From Pseudooceanicola batsensis HTCC2597 (GTDB taxonomy: Bacteria > Pseudomonadota > Alphaproteobacteria > Rhodobacterales > Rhodobacteraceae), in NCBI RefSeq assembly GCF_000152725.1, contig NZ_AAMO01000008.1, positions 62,001 through 126,000 of the forward strand: DNA of 64,000 bases. Reading direction: 5' to 3'. The notes under the pieces were generated by a model. The model was given only the letters and a program-made list of their open reading frames with translations. It was not told the DNA's origin and did no database searches. Below, piece after piece: positions 26,676 through 36,673 of this stretch. The position numbers and the translations under genes are program-made. The first letter of the stretch is position 1. Every line of letters starts with the position of its first letter.

Positions 26676-27188
26676 ATGTTCAACTACCTCCCCAGGATTA
26701 CCCGCATCATTCCGGCGGTCATTGCCAGCTCGCTGCTGGGTGCCGCCGCGCAGGCCGACGCGCTGACCAGCAACTTCTCGTATCGCATCGTGCAGCCGGC
26801 GGCGGATGGCGGCGAGGAGCTCATCGAGAGGTCCTCGGTCCGGCCCGGCGAGGTGATCCAGTACCGCATTCGCCACGAGAACGTATCCGACGAGGGCCTG
26901 TCGGGCATCGTGGTGATGGCGCGGGTTCCGCAGGGCGCATCCATGACGTTCGGCGCCCAATCGACCTCGGTTCCCGCCGTTTTCGAGGTTCAGGCCGAGA
27001 TGGACCCGGAACAGGACGGGCTCGAATGGTCGAGCCTCCCCGCGATGCGCCGGGTCGCCGGGGCCGACGGCCGGATGACCCAGGAGCCGCTTCCCGAATC
27101 CGAAGTGACCGCCGTTCGGTGGGTCCTCACCGAACCCCTGCCCGCGGGGGAAAGCGCACTGAACACCTATCGCGTGCGCGTGAACTGA
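26676..27188 (+). CDS. Small secreted DUF11-like protein
   Basis: 170 residues with a signal peptide (about 1-29: basic start, hydrophobic IIPAVIASSLLGA, cleavage near AQADA). The mature part is one all-beta DUF11-like domain with the typical VRPGEVIQYRIRHENVS strand. It ends NTYRVRVN, a terminal strand resembling the ends of the two larger DUF11 proteins of this locus. It is the first gene of the operon with the 27235 and 29966 genes. It could be a minor or capping subunit of a surface structure; that is a guess from size and position. Confidence 0.75.
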   Translation: MFNYLPRITRIIPAVIASSLLGAAAQADALTSNFSYRIVQPAADGGEELIERSSVRPGEVIQYRIRHENVSDEGLSGIVVMARVPQGASMTFGAQSTSVPAVFEVQAEMDPEQDGLEWSSLPAMRRVAGADGRMTQEPLPESEVTAVRWVLTEPLPAGESALNTYRVRVN

Positions 27189-27234
27189 ACGCCCTTCAAT
27201 CCCCTGCACAAGGTGCAGAACAAGGAGACCTGAC

Positions 27235-29865
27235 ATGACTTTCCCCTACCTGCGATCGGCGAGCGTGATCGCCCTGACGGCCGCCATCGGCACCGCGGTC
27301 TACGCCGCGCCCGAGGCGGGCTCGGTCATCGGCAACCAGGCCGTCGCGACCTACACCAACTCCAACGGCGACACGATCACCGTCACCTCGAATACAGTGG
27401 AAACCGTGGTGCAGCAGGTGGCCGGCGTCACGCTGACCTCGGACAACAGCGAAACCATCGCCCCCGGCGGCAAGGCCTTTCTGCCGCATATCATCACCAA
27501 CGACGGCAACGGTCCCGACGCCTTCGGTCTGACCGCTGTCGAGAACAATAGCGGCGCGCTGGATACGACCGCGCTGGTGATCTATCCGGACGCCAACATG
27601 GACGGGGTGGCCGACAGCGCGACGCCGATCACCGACACCCCGACCCTGGCACCGGGCGAACAGTTCGGCATCGTGATCGAAGCCTCGGTGGCCTCGACCG
27701 CAACCGGATCGGACACCATCCTGGTGACTTCGGTCTCGGCGCTGGACGGGACGATCTCGGACACCAACACCGACACGCTGACCGTCTCGAACGACGCCAT
27801 CGTGGAACTGATCAAATCGATGACCGCCGATGCCGCATCAGGCGGCAACCCCGGCATCGTCGATGCCGGCGACACGGTCACCATCACCCTCACCTACTCC
27901 AGCACCGGCCTCGCGGCGGCGAACAATTATGTCGTGCAGGACGTACTGGACGGCAACCTCGTCTATGTCCCCGGCTCGGCCCGCTGGTCGGACGCCGCCG
28001 TCCCGCTGGACGACAACAACGCCACGACGGCCGTCGATGCGACCAACGGTGGCGGCGACACCATCGCCTGGGACTATGACGACGCCCAGACGGTGAACTT
28101 CACCCTGTCCTCGGTGGGATCCGGCCGTTCGGGAAGCGTGACATTCCGGGCCGTGGTCGCCAATACCGCGAATGCCGGCCTCGTCACCAACACCGCCACG
28201 CAGGAGGTGAACGGCACAGCCTTCCCGCCATCGAACACCGCCTCGATCATGGTGGACAACCAGTACCAGATCGCCGTGGCCGACACCGCCATCAACTCGG
28301 ACGGGACACCGAACGGTGCCGTGACCTCCGCCACGGATGACGACGCTGCCAGCAACGATATCGTTACCGAAACCGGCGATGTCTACCAGGGCGGCACGAT
28401 CCGTCAGGAATTCGTGCTGACCAACCTCTCGAACGAGGCGGACAGCCTCCAGCTGGCCGTGTCCAACGTCGATTTCCCGGCCGGCACGACCTTCCGGTTT
28501 GTCGGCGCGGACGGCGTGACGCCGGTCGTCGGGTCGGTCGGGCCCCTGGCCATCGGCGAAAGCACCCGCGTCACCCTGGTCGCGACGCTGCCGACCGATG
28601 TGGCGCCGACGGCGACCACCAACTACACCGCGACCATCACCACGACCTCAGACGGTTCGGGCGTCACCGATACCTCGACCGCAGAATTCTCGGGCGCGGT
28701 GCTGGCGGCCTCGGTCGATCTCGAGAACGCCATTCTGGGTCAGGAAGGCGACGGCGCGAACCCCACCAACGCGGGCAATCCCTGGGTTACCCGCAACGCA
28801 GATCCGGCTGAGCCCGTCGTGTTCGACATGCTCGTGCAGAACGAAGGGCCGGTGGCCGACAGTTACAACCTGTCCCTGGCACAGCCGCTGCCCAGCGGCT
28901 GGACTGTGGAGTTCCTGTTGCCTGACGGCACATCCGCGACCAATACCGGCACCATCCCCTCTGCGGGAAGCCGGGCGGTCCAGGTGGTCGTGACCCCGGC
29001 GGACGGCGCCGCACCCGGCGACACCCCGGTGGAAATCGCGCTGGTCTCCTCGGTCTCGGGACAGGGCGACAGCATCCTCAACCGGATCACGGTCAACGAG
29101 ATCTACAACGTCGGGATCATCGAGGACCAGAGCGTTCAGGCCGCGCCGGGTGGTGTCGTCGACATTCTCCATACGGTCACGAACACCGGCAACGTGGCGA
29201 TCACCGAAGGGGCGATCACCGAAAGCGGATTGTCGAATTTCTCGGGGGCCATCATCTGGGACCAGAACGGCAACGGCGCGATCGAACCCTCCGAACCGGT
29301 GATCGACAACTTCAACGATCTAACCGACGGCCTGGGGGTCGGAACGAACGGGCTTGCACCGGGTGACAGCTTCTCGCTCATCTATCGGGTGCAGACGCCG
29401 TCGACCGCGACGACCGGGGTACCCGAGGTCGGGACCGTGGCGCTCGCCACATCGCTCAACGGTGCCACGGCGACCGATGCCGACGCTGCGGACAACGCGG
29501 TCGAGGACCGGATCGTGATCATCACCGGCGACATGACGCTGACCAAGTACCAGTACATCGACGCCAATTGCGACGGCACGGTCGGCACCTTCACCAAGAA
29601 CCGCGAAAATGTCGAACCCGGACAGTGCATCCGCTATCTGATCGAAGCCGAGAACACCGGGTCCGCCGCTGCGGATGCCGTGACCATCTCGGACGCGGCC
29701 CCGGCCTATACGGCCATCACCAACTGCGGCGGCGCCTGTTCGGAAACCCTGTTCCCGGGCACCAGCACCGCCACCGTCACGCCCTCCAGCATTTCCAGCG
29801 ACCATGGTTCGGTCCTGCCTGGCGGGTTCGCAAGGCTCGAGTTCACCGTCCGCGTGAGCAACTGA
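27235..29865 (+). CDS. Secreted DUF11-repeat protein
   Basis: 876 residues with a signal peptide (about 1-23, cleavage near VYAAP). The mature chain is rich in Thr, Asp, Ala and Asn. It consists of consecutive DUF11-like Ig domains: an N-terminal one beginning VIGNQAVATYTN, clear DUF11 units near 190-330, further divergent repeats, and a final one with GQCIRYLIEAENTGSAAAD ending LEFTVRVSN. The few Cys residues sit in the last domain. Without a membrane anchor it is probably periplasmic or surface-assembled, partnered by the barrel protein encoded next. A small CTGCAC/GTGCAG hairpin lies just before its ribosome site AAGGAG. Confidence 0.82.
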   Translation: MTFPYLRSASVIALTAAIGTAVYAAPEAGSVIGNQAVATYTNSNGDTITVTSNTVETVVQQVAGVTLTSDNSETIAPGGKAFLPHIITNDGNGPDAFGLTAVENNSGALDTTALVIYPDANMDGVADSATPITDTPTLAPGEQFGIVIEASVASTATGSDTILVTSVSALDGTISDTNTDTLTVSNDAIVELIKSMTADAASGGNPGIVDAGDTVTITLTYSSTGLAAANNYVVQDVLDGNLVYVPGSARWSDAAVPLDDNNATTAVDATNGGGDTIAWDYDDAQTVNFTLSSVGSGRSGSVTFRAVVANTANAGLVTNTATQEVNGTAFPPSNTASIMVDNQYQIAVADTAINSDGTPNGAVTSATDDDAASNDIVTETGDVYQGGTIRQEFVLTNLSNEADSLQLAVSNVDFPAGTTFRFVGADGVTPVVGSVGPLAIGESTRVTLVATLPTDVAPTATTNYTATITTTSDGSGVTDTSTAEFSGAVLAASVDLENAILGQEGDGANPTNAGNPWVTRNADPAEPVVFDMLVQNEGPVADSYNLSLAQPLPSGWTVEFLLPDGTSATNTGTIPSAGSRAVQVVVTPADGAAPGDTPVEIALVSSVSGQGDSILNRITVNEIYNVGIIEDQSVQAAPGGVVDILHTVTNTGNVAITEGAITESGLSNFSGAIIWDQNGNGAIEPSEPVIDNFNDLTDGLGVGTNGLAPGDSFSLIYRVQTPSTATTGVPEVGTVALATSLNGATATDADAADNAVEDRIVIITGDMTLTKYQYIDANCDGTVGTFTKNRENVEPGQCIRYLIEAENTGSAAADAVTISDAAPAYTAITNCGGACSETLFPGTSTATVTPSSISSDHGSVLPGGFARLEFTVRVSN

Positions 29866-29873
29866 GCCTGACC

Positions 29874-29922
29874 GGGCGCCTTCGGGATTTCTCCCTCATC
29901 CACCCGAGGGCGCCCATTTTCT
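29874..29922 (+). terminator. Strong hairpin between DUF11 subunit and barrel genes
   Basis: Outer arms GGGCGCC (29874-29880) and GGCGCCC (29909-29915) with inner CGGG/CCCG pairs, then ATTTTCTT and a second T run. It likely terminates most transcripts and lets a fraction continue into the barrel gene 44 bp on. Confidence 0.72.
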
Positions 29923-29965
29923 TCCCGATTTTTTCCCCGAGCCGGCAAGCCAGAGGAGCAGGCTG

Positions 29966-32900
29966 ATGCGCAGTTTTCTTCCCCGCCTCGTCAGGGTCGC
30001 CGCAGTTCTGGCCTATCCTTCCCTGCCTGCGGTTCTTCTGTCGATGCCCACCCTTGCGCAGAGCCAGGCCCCCGCCGGCATGATCATCCGCAATGTCGCC
30101 GAAACGACGTATTTCAACACGGCACTCGGCATCGTCGAAACCGTCAGATCCAACCCGGTCGAAGCGACGGTCTCCGCGGTCTACGACCTGACCGTACAGG
30201 GGGTTTCCGATCTTACCCTCACGCGGGGCGCCATTGCCCGCTACCATTTCGACGTGACGAACACCGGCAATACAGCGGTGGATGTGGCGATGCGCCTGAC
30301 AGATAGCCAGGCCGCGGAGTTGATCCGTGACCGACGTCTCTTTGTCGATATCAACTCCAACGGCACGATCGACGCGAGCGATGAGCCGCTGACCATGGTG
30401 GCCAGCGCGGTTTTCGAGCCCGGTGAGACACGACATCTGATCTACGAATTCACCGTCTCGAACCTGGCAGAGCCCGACGATCGGCTGGAATCGACGCTGA
30501 TCGCCGAGCTTCTGCCCGCCTCGGCAGGGGACCAAGGCTCCCAAGTCCCACCGAGCGTCGTCGCCAGTTCCGCCGGCCCGGCACCGTCCGAGACGGCTTT
30601 CGGCGTCACCCGGATCGTTACCGGAACCGTCGAGCTGGAAAAGTTCCAGGCCGTGCGGACCGCGCCCGGTGCGGCTGACACGATCATCGAATACGGCCTG
30701 CTCTTGCGGAACAATTCCGAAACGCCCCTGTCCGGCGCCACTGCAACCGACCGCTCTGCACTGAGGATCGACGGCAGCGCCGTCAACGGGATCATCCTTC
30801 GCGACGAAATTCCGTTGAACACCGTGTTCGAAACGGTCGTGGACAGCGGCGGAACCGTGCCGATCTACCATCGCCGCGGCGACGCGGAAGAGGAGTATTC
30901 CAGCCGCCCGCCCGCTCCGGAGCAGGTGGATGCCATCGCCTTTTTCGTGGCTGGCGTGCCCGTCGGGCAATCCGTCGACCCCCGGTTCACCGTGCGGGTG
31001 CCCGATGTGCTGGGCAGCGTCGACATCGCAAACACGGCGGAAAGTTTCCTGGACGGCACCCTGTCCGCAGCCGGTGTGCGGTCGAATACCACCCTTTATC
31101 AGCGGGATCGCGCGACCGGGGGACGGTTGACCTTTGTCGATCCGGCGACTGCGACCGACGCCGCCACGGCGTCGCCCGGCACCGACACCAGCCTGCACCT
31201 GACGTCCGCCTCCTGCAATCTGACCGCAACCGCGGACCGGGTGACGATCTCGATCCGCAGCACCTTGACCGGCGATGTCGAGACGCTGTCCGCCGTCGAG
31301 ACAGGCGCCAACACGGGCCATTTCGTCACCGCCGCGCTGCCGCTGACACGGATGGGCGGTGCGGTTCCGGGAGATCAGGTCATGGCGACCGAACCGGGCG
31401 ATCGGCTGATCGCCGAAGCCAGCTGCGGCCCCCATGCGCTTGGCGATGTCCTGCTGGTCGATCCCGGCAACTTCGTCTTCGATTCGCTCAACAACGCGCC
31501 GGTCGAGGGTATCTCCGTCGCCCTTCTGAACGGCGTCACGGGCCGGGAGGTGGGTCGCACCGTCACGGATGCGCGGGGCTATTTCACGTTCGGTACCGTC
31601 GCCGCGGGCGAGTATCGGTATGCGGTGCTTGACGCGCCGGAATGGGAGTTCCCGACCGTCCGCGCCGCGTTCCCGGGATTCGGCCGCATCGTGGCCGGTG
31701 CGGGCCGCGGCAATGCATTCACCCATGGGGGCGGCGCGCTGGTGGTCTCGGACATTCCGGTCGATCCGCACTACCCGATGCCGCTGTCGATCAGCAAACG
31801 CGCCGACCGGGATCAGGTCTCGCATGGCGAATTCATGGAATATACCCTCACCCTGACCAACAACATGCACCAGGCCCTGGTCGCGGCCGAGCTTCTGGAT
31901 CGCGCGCCCTTCGGGGCCGAACTGGTCGCGGGGTCGGTGCGCCTGGATGGCGAGGTTCTGGGCGATCCACGCCGCTCGGCCTCGGGCGACCTGATTCATG
32001 ATCTCGGCACGATCGGCCCCCTCTCCAGCCGGGAGTTGAGCTATGTGCTTCAATTCACCGCGGCCGCCCGCGAGGGACGAAACGAAAACGCCGCAATCCT
32101 GGCCGGACGTCAGGCGGGCACGGGGGTCCTGCGCCAGTCGGTCGTCGCGCGCTCTGTCGTGCGGCTGGGCAACTCCGGCGGCGTCTTCGCCCGCGAGGGC
32201 ACCGTCGTCGGTTCGGTTTTCATGGATTGCGACGGCAACGGGATCCGCGGTGATCACGACGAGCCGGGGATCCCAGGGGTGCGGATCGTCACCCAGGAGG
32301 GGCTGTCGGTCGTCACCGATATCGACGGCAAATACTCCCTCTACGGTCTGCGCCCGGTCACCCATGCTCTGGTGGTGCAAAACGAAACCCTGCCCGCGGG
32401 CACCGCTGTTCGCGTGACCCGCACCAACGATCTGCGCCGCGGCGGTTCGCGGATCGTGCCGCTGCGGCGGGGAGAGATGCGGGCCGAGCATTTTGCCGTG
32501 GCCGCCTGTTCATCCGCGGCCATGGCGGAAGTCGAGAAACGCAAGCTGCGCTTCCGGGAACACTCCGGTCCCCGCTCGCTGACCGCCGCCGACCTGCCGA
32601 TCGAGGCCTCCCGCGCGCCCGCCCGGTCGTCGCGCAGCGAAAGCGGCATCGCGACCACCACCCAGCTGACCCCGCGCATGGTCTCCGGAACCGGCGCCGA
32701 ACCCGCGCCGTCGCTGCAGGAAAGCTCGGCCGCGTCGGTTCGTCGGCAGCCACTCGAAACGGTCGTGCGGACGCTCGACAATGCGCCCGGCTTCGTCGAT
32801 CTGGAGGAGGGCCAGACCCTGCCCCGCCGCAAGCTGAACGTGCGCATCAAGGGCAAGGCGGATCTCGCGCTGTCGCTGCTGGTCAACGGCAAGGCGCAGG

Positions 32901-35746
32901 GCGCGGACCGGGTGGGCGAACGCAGCACCTGGGACAAGCGCAACGTGCAGGCGCTGGAGTTTGTCGCCGTGTCGCTGCAGCCCGGGCCCAACAGCCTGAC
33001 CCTGATCGGCCGGGACAGCTTTGGCATCGAACGCGTGCGCCAAGAAATCGCCGTCACCGCGCCCGGCGATCCGGCCCGGTTGGAAATCGTGGTGGCCGAC
33101 AGCGCCCCCGCCAACCCCGCCTCTTTCGTGCCGGTCGTCGTTCGCGTGCTGGACGCCCGGGGCCTGCCGGTTCCGGCCTCGGGGACGGTCACGCTTGGCA
33201 CGCGCAGCGCCACCTGGGACGTCACCGACATCCGCCCCGGCGTACCCGGCATCCAGGCCTATATCGACAACGGAGAAGCGACCTTCGCCCTGACCCCGCC
33301 GCAGGTCTCGGGACCCGATCTGCTGACGGTCTCGGGCTCTTTCGGGAAGGCCGAGGCCCGGATCACCTTTACCCCCGATCTCGAGGAACGGTTGATGGTC
33401 GGCGTCATCGAGGGCGCGGTGGCCTTGGGCGGCGGTGGCGCGAACGTCTTGCCGCAGGGCCGGTTCAGCCACTTCGAGGACACGGCAGAGGGCCTGCGCG
33501 GCGAGCTCTATCTCAAGGGGGCGATCCGGGGCGATGCCCTCCTGACGTTGCGCTACAGTTCCGATCGAGACACCGAGGACAGGCTGTTCCGCGATATCCG
33601 GGGCGATGAATACTACCCCGTCTACGGGGACAATTCCGAACGCGGTGCCGATGCCCAGTCCTCGGGCAACCTTTTCGTCAAGGTCGAACGGGGCCGGTCC
33701 TACATGCTCTACGGCGATATCGCCATCGAACCGGAATCCAGCGCCTTCAGGCTGGACGGTCTGCGGCGCATGACCACCGGCACCAAGGCGCACTGGGAGA
33801 ACGACCGGGTCTCGGTCACCGTCTTCGCCGCGCGCACCGCCCAGGAACAGCGCATCGTCGAGTTCGCCGGTCGCGGCGTCTCGGGCCCCTACGACCTGGA
33901 TCTCGGCGCCTATGTCGACGGATCGGAACGGGTCGAGATCCTGGTGCGCGACAGGCGCAGCGGCACTGTCCTGTCCGCCACGCCGCTGCGTCGCGGCACC
34001 GGCTATCTTCTGGACTTCTTCCGCAACTCGATCACCTTCGACGAGCCGGTGCGCCAGGCCGATCCCGAAGGCAACCCCGTCTCCGTCCGTATCACCTACG
34101 AGCTAGAGGAGGCCGGGGCCGAGCGCTACTGGCTATATGGAGGAGAGGTCAGCTACGCTCTTTCCGACGCAACGACGGTCGGCGCCCGCACTGTCCATGC
34201 CGACGCCCCGCGCGGCAATCCGGCACGCGAGAGGCTGCAGTCCGCCTACATCCGCCACGATCGCGGCCCGGGCGGCGTCTGGGAGGCGGAAGTGGCGCGG
34301 TCGGAGGACGCGCAAGGTGCCACCGGCATGGCGGCCCGGCTAAGCTATGATTATGTCTCGGAAACCGAACGGCTGCGGCTGGAAGCGATCCATGCCGAGG
34401 TGAATTTTGTGGCCCGTGGCGGCAGTGCGAGCGCGGGCAAGACCCGGGTCAGGCTGGAATACGGGCTCAAGATCGACCGGGACTCCGATCTCGCGGTCGC
34501 GGCCGAGTGGACTCGGGACCGGATCGGCAAAACCGACCGGCTGATCGTCGACGGCCTCTATTCACAGCGGCTGACCGCAAACCTGCGCGCCGAACTGGGC
34601 GCAGAATACGAGATGGCGCGGCGCGACGGCGCGATCAGCGACAGCGCGGCATTGATCCTGGGCGCACAGTGGACCCCGCAGGACCGGCCGAACACTTCGA
34701 TCGAGGCGCGCCTGCGCTATCCGCTGGGCGGCCGCGACCGTGCGCCGGAACTAACCCTGGGCATGTACCGCGAGCCCGAGCAGGGGTGGCGCGCGTATAA
34801 CGAGGTCCGGCTGACCTTCCGCGACAAGATCCTGTTCTCGGATTCCCGTCTCGGCTTCTCCTACCGGCCGGCCGATTGGCTGACGGGCCGGACCGAGTTC
34901 TCGCGCGGGGTCGGTAAGGACGATACCAGAATGCACCACGCGCTGTCCTTCGCCTGGGCGCCGAGCGAACGGGTCGCGGTCGATCTGGACCTCGAGCATA
35001 CCAGGCTGGTCGAAACCAACGAGGCCCTGCTGACCTCGATCGCCCTCGGCGGAAAATGGGCCTCCTCCGACGGGGTCTGGGTGGGCGATGCGGATCTCGA
35101 GGCGACCTTCGAGCCGTCCGGGCAGACCTATTATGCCGGTATCGGTCTTGCCGCCGAACTGAGCGACGACGTCACGCTTCTGGCCAGAAGCCGCCTTGCG
35201 CTGGACCACCGCGACGGCAATCGTCACGCCCGCATGAGAACGCGCGCGGGGGTGGCCTATCGTCCCGTCTCCGACCCGCGGCTGGACGTTCTTGCCTGGT
35301 ACGAACATCGTCTGGAACAGCGGGCGGGCCGCAGCGAGTCGCATCTGTGGCCGGTCGATGCCGCCTACGAGGCGACAGATGACCTTCGGCTGAACGGCAA
35401 GTATGCGGGTCAGTACAATCGCTATCGTTCCAGCTCGGGCACCTCTGCCGCCTCTCTGACGCAGCTGCTTCAGGCGGGTCTGAATTACGAGTTCATGGAC
35501 GACCGGTTCCAGGTCGGGCTGAATGCGGCGCATCTGTGGGATAACGCCGGACATTCAGCCACCGGCTTCGGCGCCGAGATCGGGTTCTCCCCGAGCGAGG
35601 GCACCCTGCTTTCCCTGGGCTACAACCGGGTCAACCGCCGGGTTCCGGGCATGACGGGCCTCTATCAGGACGGGTTCCACATCCGCTTCACGGTCCTGCT
35701 CGACACTTCGCTCTGGTCGCGGCTGGACGGTTTCCTGGACGGCTGA
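29966..35746 (+). CDS. Giant DUF11/SdrD_B protein with C-terminal outer-membrane beta-barrel
   Basis: 1926 residues. A signal peptide ends near residue 31 (PTLAQS). DUF11-like domains fill about 35-350. An SdrD_B-like domain is near 505-575, DUF11 near 600-715, and a second SdrD_B with the acidic MDCDGNGIRGDHDEPGI near 750-815. A Ser/Arg/Ala-rich linker and beta-rich domains (about 930-1130) follow. From about 1135 (with the DEYYPVYGDNSE motif near 1213) to the end the chain is alternating amphipathic strands with Arg/Glu/Tyr/Trp, typical of an outer-membrane barrel of more than 20 strands. I infer an outer-membrane anchor or translocator for the DUF11 proteins encoded beside it. The last residues form a strand, as in BAM-inserted barrels. 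Confidence 0.8.
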   Translation: MRSFLPRLVRVAAVLAYPSLPAVLLSMPTLAQSQAPAGMIIRNVAETTYFNTALGIVETVRSNPVEATVSAVYDLTVQGVSDLTLTRGAIARYHFDVTNTGNTAVDVAMRLTDSQAAELIRDRRLFVDINSNGTIDASDEPLTMVASAVFEPGETRHLIYEFTVSNLAEPDDRLESTLIAELLPASAGDQGSQVPPSVVASSAGPAPSETAFGVTRIVTGTVELEKFQAVRTAPGAADTIIEYGLLLRNNSETPLSGATATDRSALRIDGSAVNGIILRDEIPLNTVFETVVDSGGTVPIYHRRGDAEEEYSSRPPAPEQVDAIAFFVAGVPVGQSVDPRFTVRVPDVLGSVDIANTAESFLDGTLSAAGVRSNTTLYQRDRATGGRLTFVDPATATDAATASPGTDTSLHLTSASCNLTATADRVTISIRSTLTGDVETLSAVETGANTGHFVTAALPLTRMGGAVPGDQVMATEPGDRLIAEASCGPHALGDVLLVDPGNFVFDSLNNAPVEGISVALLNGVTGREVGRTVTDARGYFTFGTVAAGEYRYAVLDAPEWEFPTVRAAFPGFGRIVAGAGRGNAFTHGGGALVVSDIPVDPHYPMPLSISKRADRDQVSHGEFMEYTLTLTNNMHQALVAAELLDRAPFGAELVAGSVRLDGEVLGDPRRSASGDLIHDLGTIGPLSSRELSYVLQFTAAAREGRNENAAILAGRQAGTGVLRQSVVARSVVRLGNSGGVFAREGTVVGSVFMDCDGNGIRGDHDEPGIPGVRIVTQEGLSVVTDIDGKYSLYGLRPVTHALVVQNETLPAGTAVRVTRTNDLRRGGSRIVPLRRGEMRAEHFAVAACSSAAMAEVEKRKLRFREHSGPRSLTAADLPIEASRAPARSSRSESGIATTTQLTPRMVSGTGAEPAPSLQESSAASVRRQPLETVVRTLDNAPGFVDLEEGQTLPRRKLNVRIKGKADLALSLLVNGKAQGADRVGERSTWDKRNVQALEFVAVSLQPGPNSLTLIGRDSFGIERVRQEIAVTAPGDPARLEIVVADSAPANPASFVPVVVRVLDARGLPVPASGTVTLGTRSATWDVTDIRPGVPGIQAYIDNGEATFALTPPQVSGPDLLTVSGSFGKAEARITFTPDLEERLMVGVIEGAVALGGGGANVLPQGRFSHFEDTAEGLRGELYLKGAIRGDALLTLRYSSDRDTEDRLFRDIRGDEYYPVYGDNSERGADAQSSGNLFVKVERGRSYMLYGDIAIEPESSAFRLDGLRRMTTGTKAHWENDRVSVTVFAARTAQEQRIVEFAGRGVSGPYDLDLGAYVDGSERVEILVRDRRSGTVLSATPLRRGTGYLLDFFRNSITFDEPVRQADPEGNPVSVRITYELEEAGAERYWLYGGEVSYALSDATTVGARTVHADAPRGNPARERLQSAYIRHDRGPGGVWEAEVARSEDAQGATGMAARLSYDYVSETERLRLEAIHAEVNFVARGGSASAGKTRVRLEYGLKIDRDSDLAVAAEWTRDRIGKTDRLIVDGLYSQRLTANLRAELGAEYEMARRDGAISDSAALILGAQWTPQDRPNTSIEARLRYPLGGRDRAPELTLGMYREPEQGWRAYNEVRLTFRDKILFSDSRLGFSYRPADWLTGRTEFSRGVGKDDTRMHHALSFAWAPSERVAVDLDLEHTRLVETNEALLTSIALGGKWASSDGVWVGDADLEATFEPSGQTYYAGIGLAAELSDDVTLLARSRLALDHRDGNRHARMRTRAGVAYRPVSDPRLDVLAWYEHRLEQRAGRSESHLWPVDAAYEATDDLRLNGKYAGQYNRYRSSSGTSAASLTQLLQAGLNYEFMDDRFQVGLNAAHLWDNAGHSATGFGAEIGFSPSEGTLLSLGYNRVNRRVPGMTGLYQDGFHIRFTVLLDTSLWSRLDGFLDG

Positions 35747-35780
35747 GGCCGGTCCGGCCGTTCGGCCCCTATCCCTCAGA
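35742..35780 (+). terminator. Possible terminator after the barrel gene
   Basis: CTGAGG/CCTCAG outer pairs overlapping the stop codon, with an inner GGCCG/CGGCC hairpin. There is no U-tract. Confidence 0.35.
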
Positions 35781-35932
35781 AGATCTGCGCGACCGATACC
35801 GAAGGGGCCCCTATGCCTTCCGGCAAGCCTCTTATCCTTTCGAGGCGTCCGGGTGCCTTCCTGCGACGGTGCCGGCCCGGCAGCAGACGGTCAGAATGCC
35901 GATAGAAGACTGGAGTCACATGGAGATTCGGG

Positions 35933-36643
35933 ATGATGACGAAGGCAAAACTGGCGCTTGCCACGCTGATCTGTCTGGCTGCCGGCCACCCCGCCCAGGC
36001 ACAGAGCCTGACCAGCACCAGAAACGCTTCGCCCGAGGCGGTCAGCTTCCTGCTTTTCCCGCCGGGACCGGCCGACCGGATCCGCCTGGCCGTTCCGGCT
36101 CCTCGATCCGTCAAAGCCACAGGTGTCGCCCGACGTTCGGTGGTATTCACCGGAACCCCAGCACGCAAGCTCAAGCAGCTGATCGGCCATGTGGATGCGG
36201 GCAGAATGGATTACGACGCGGTGCAACATGGCGCCCGGATCCGCCCGGCCCGCCGCCCAACCCGGATGACCATTCGAGAAATCTTCGACTGGATAGACCG
36301 TACGCCGGGCCAGCCGCACGCCATCGGCCGGTATCAGTTCATCCCCCCGACGCTGCGCAGCGTCGTGCGACAGGCGGGCGTCGGCGTGGATACCGTCTTT
36401 TCGCCCGAGGTCCAGGACCGGCTGGCCGATATCCTGCTGGCCGATGCCGGTTTTCATGAATTTCAGAGTGGTCAGATAGCACGTAAACGCTTCATGGAAA
36501 ACCTCGCCCGCATCTGGGCCGCCTTCCCCACCTCGACCGGCCGGTCGCATTACCACGGCATCGCCGGCAACCGCGCCGTCATCAGCTGGCAGGAATTCGA
36601 GATGCACATGCGGCAGATATTTCAGTCGTCGACGGGGGCGTGA
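35933..36643 (+). CDS. Secreted lambda-endolysin-like muramidase/transglycosylase (GH104-like)
   Basis: 236 residues with a signal peptide (about 1-24, LAAGHPAQAQ). The C-terminal half (about 80-230) resembles the phage lambda R/GH104 lysozyme-like fold: AIGRYQFIPPTL is the conserved active-site-proximal motif, preceded by MTIREIFDWI and followed by SPEVQDRLADILL and a helical end. The catalytic Glu is not obvious to me, so activity is not certain. The ribosome site GGAG is 7 nt before the first ATG. It sits just after the giant barrel gene on the same strand, where local peptidoglycan opening would help assemble an envelope-spanning structure (inference). Confidence 0.68.
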   Translation: MMTKAKLALATLICLAAGHPAQAQSLTSTRNASPEAVSFLLFPPGPADRIRLAVPAPRSVKATGVARRSVVFTGTPARKLKQLIGHVDAGRMDYDAVQHGARIRPARRPTRMTIREIFDWIDRTPGQPHAIGRYQFIPPTLRSVVRQAGVGVDTVFSPEVQDRLADILLADAGFHEFQSGQIARKRFMENLARIWAAFPTSTGRSHYHGIAGNRAVISWQEFEMHMRQIFQSSTGA

Positions 36644-36673
36644 TCGCAGCGGGACCGTGCGGCGCGGCACGGC

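Noticed and set aside
29843..32491. 882-codon minus-strand open frame opposite the barrel-protein gene
   Set aside because: Antisense shadow with no domain or ribosome site; the plus strand has a signal peptide and DUF11/SdrD_B domains.
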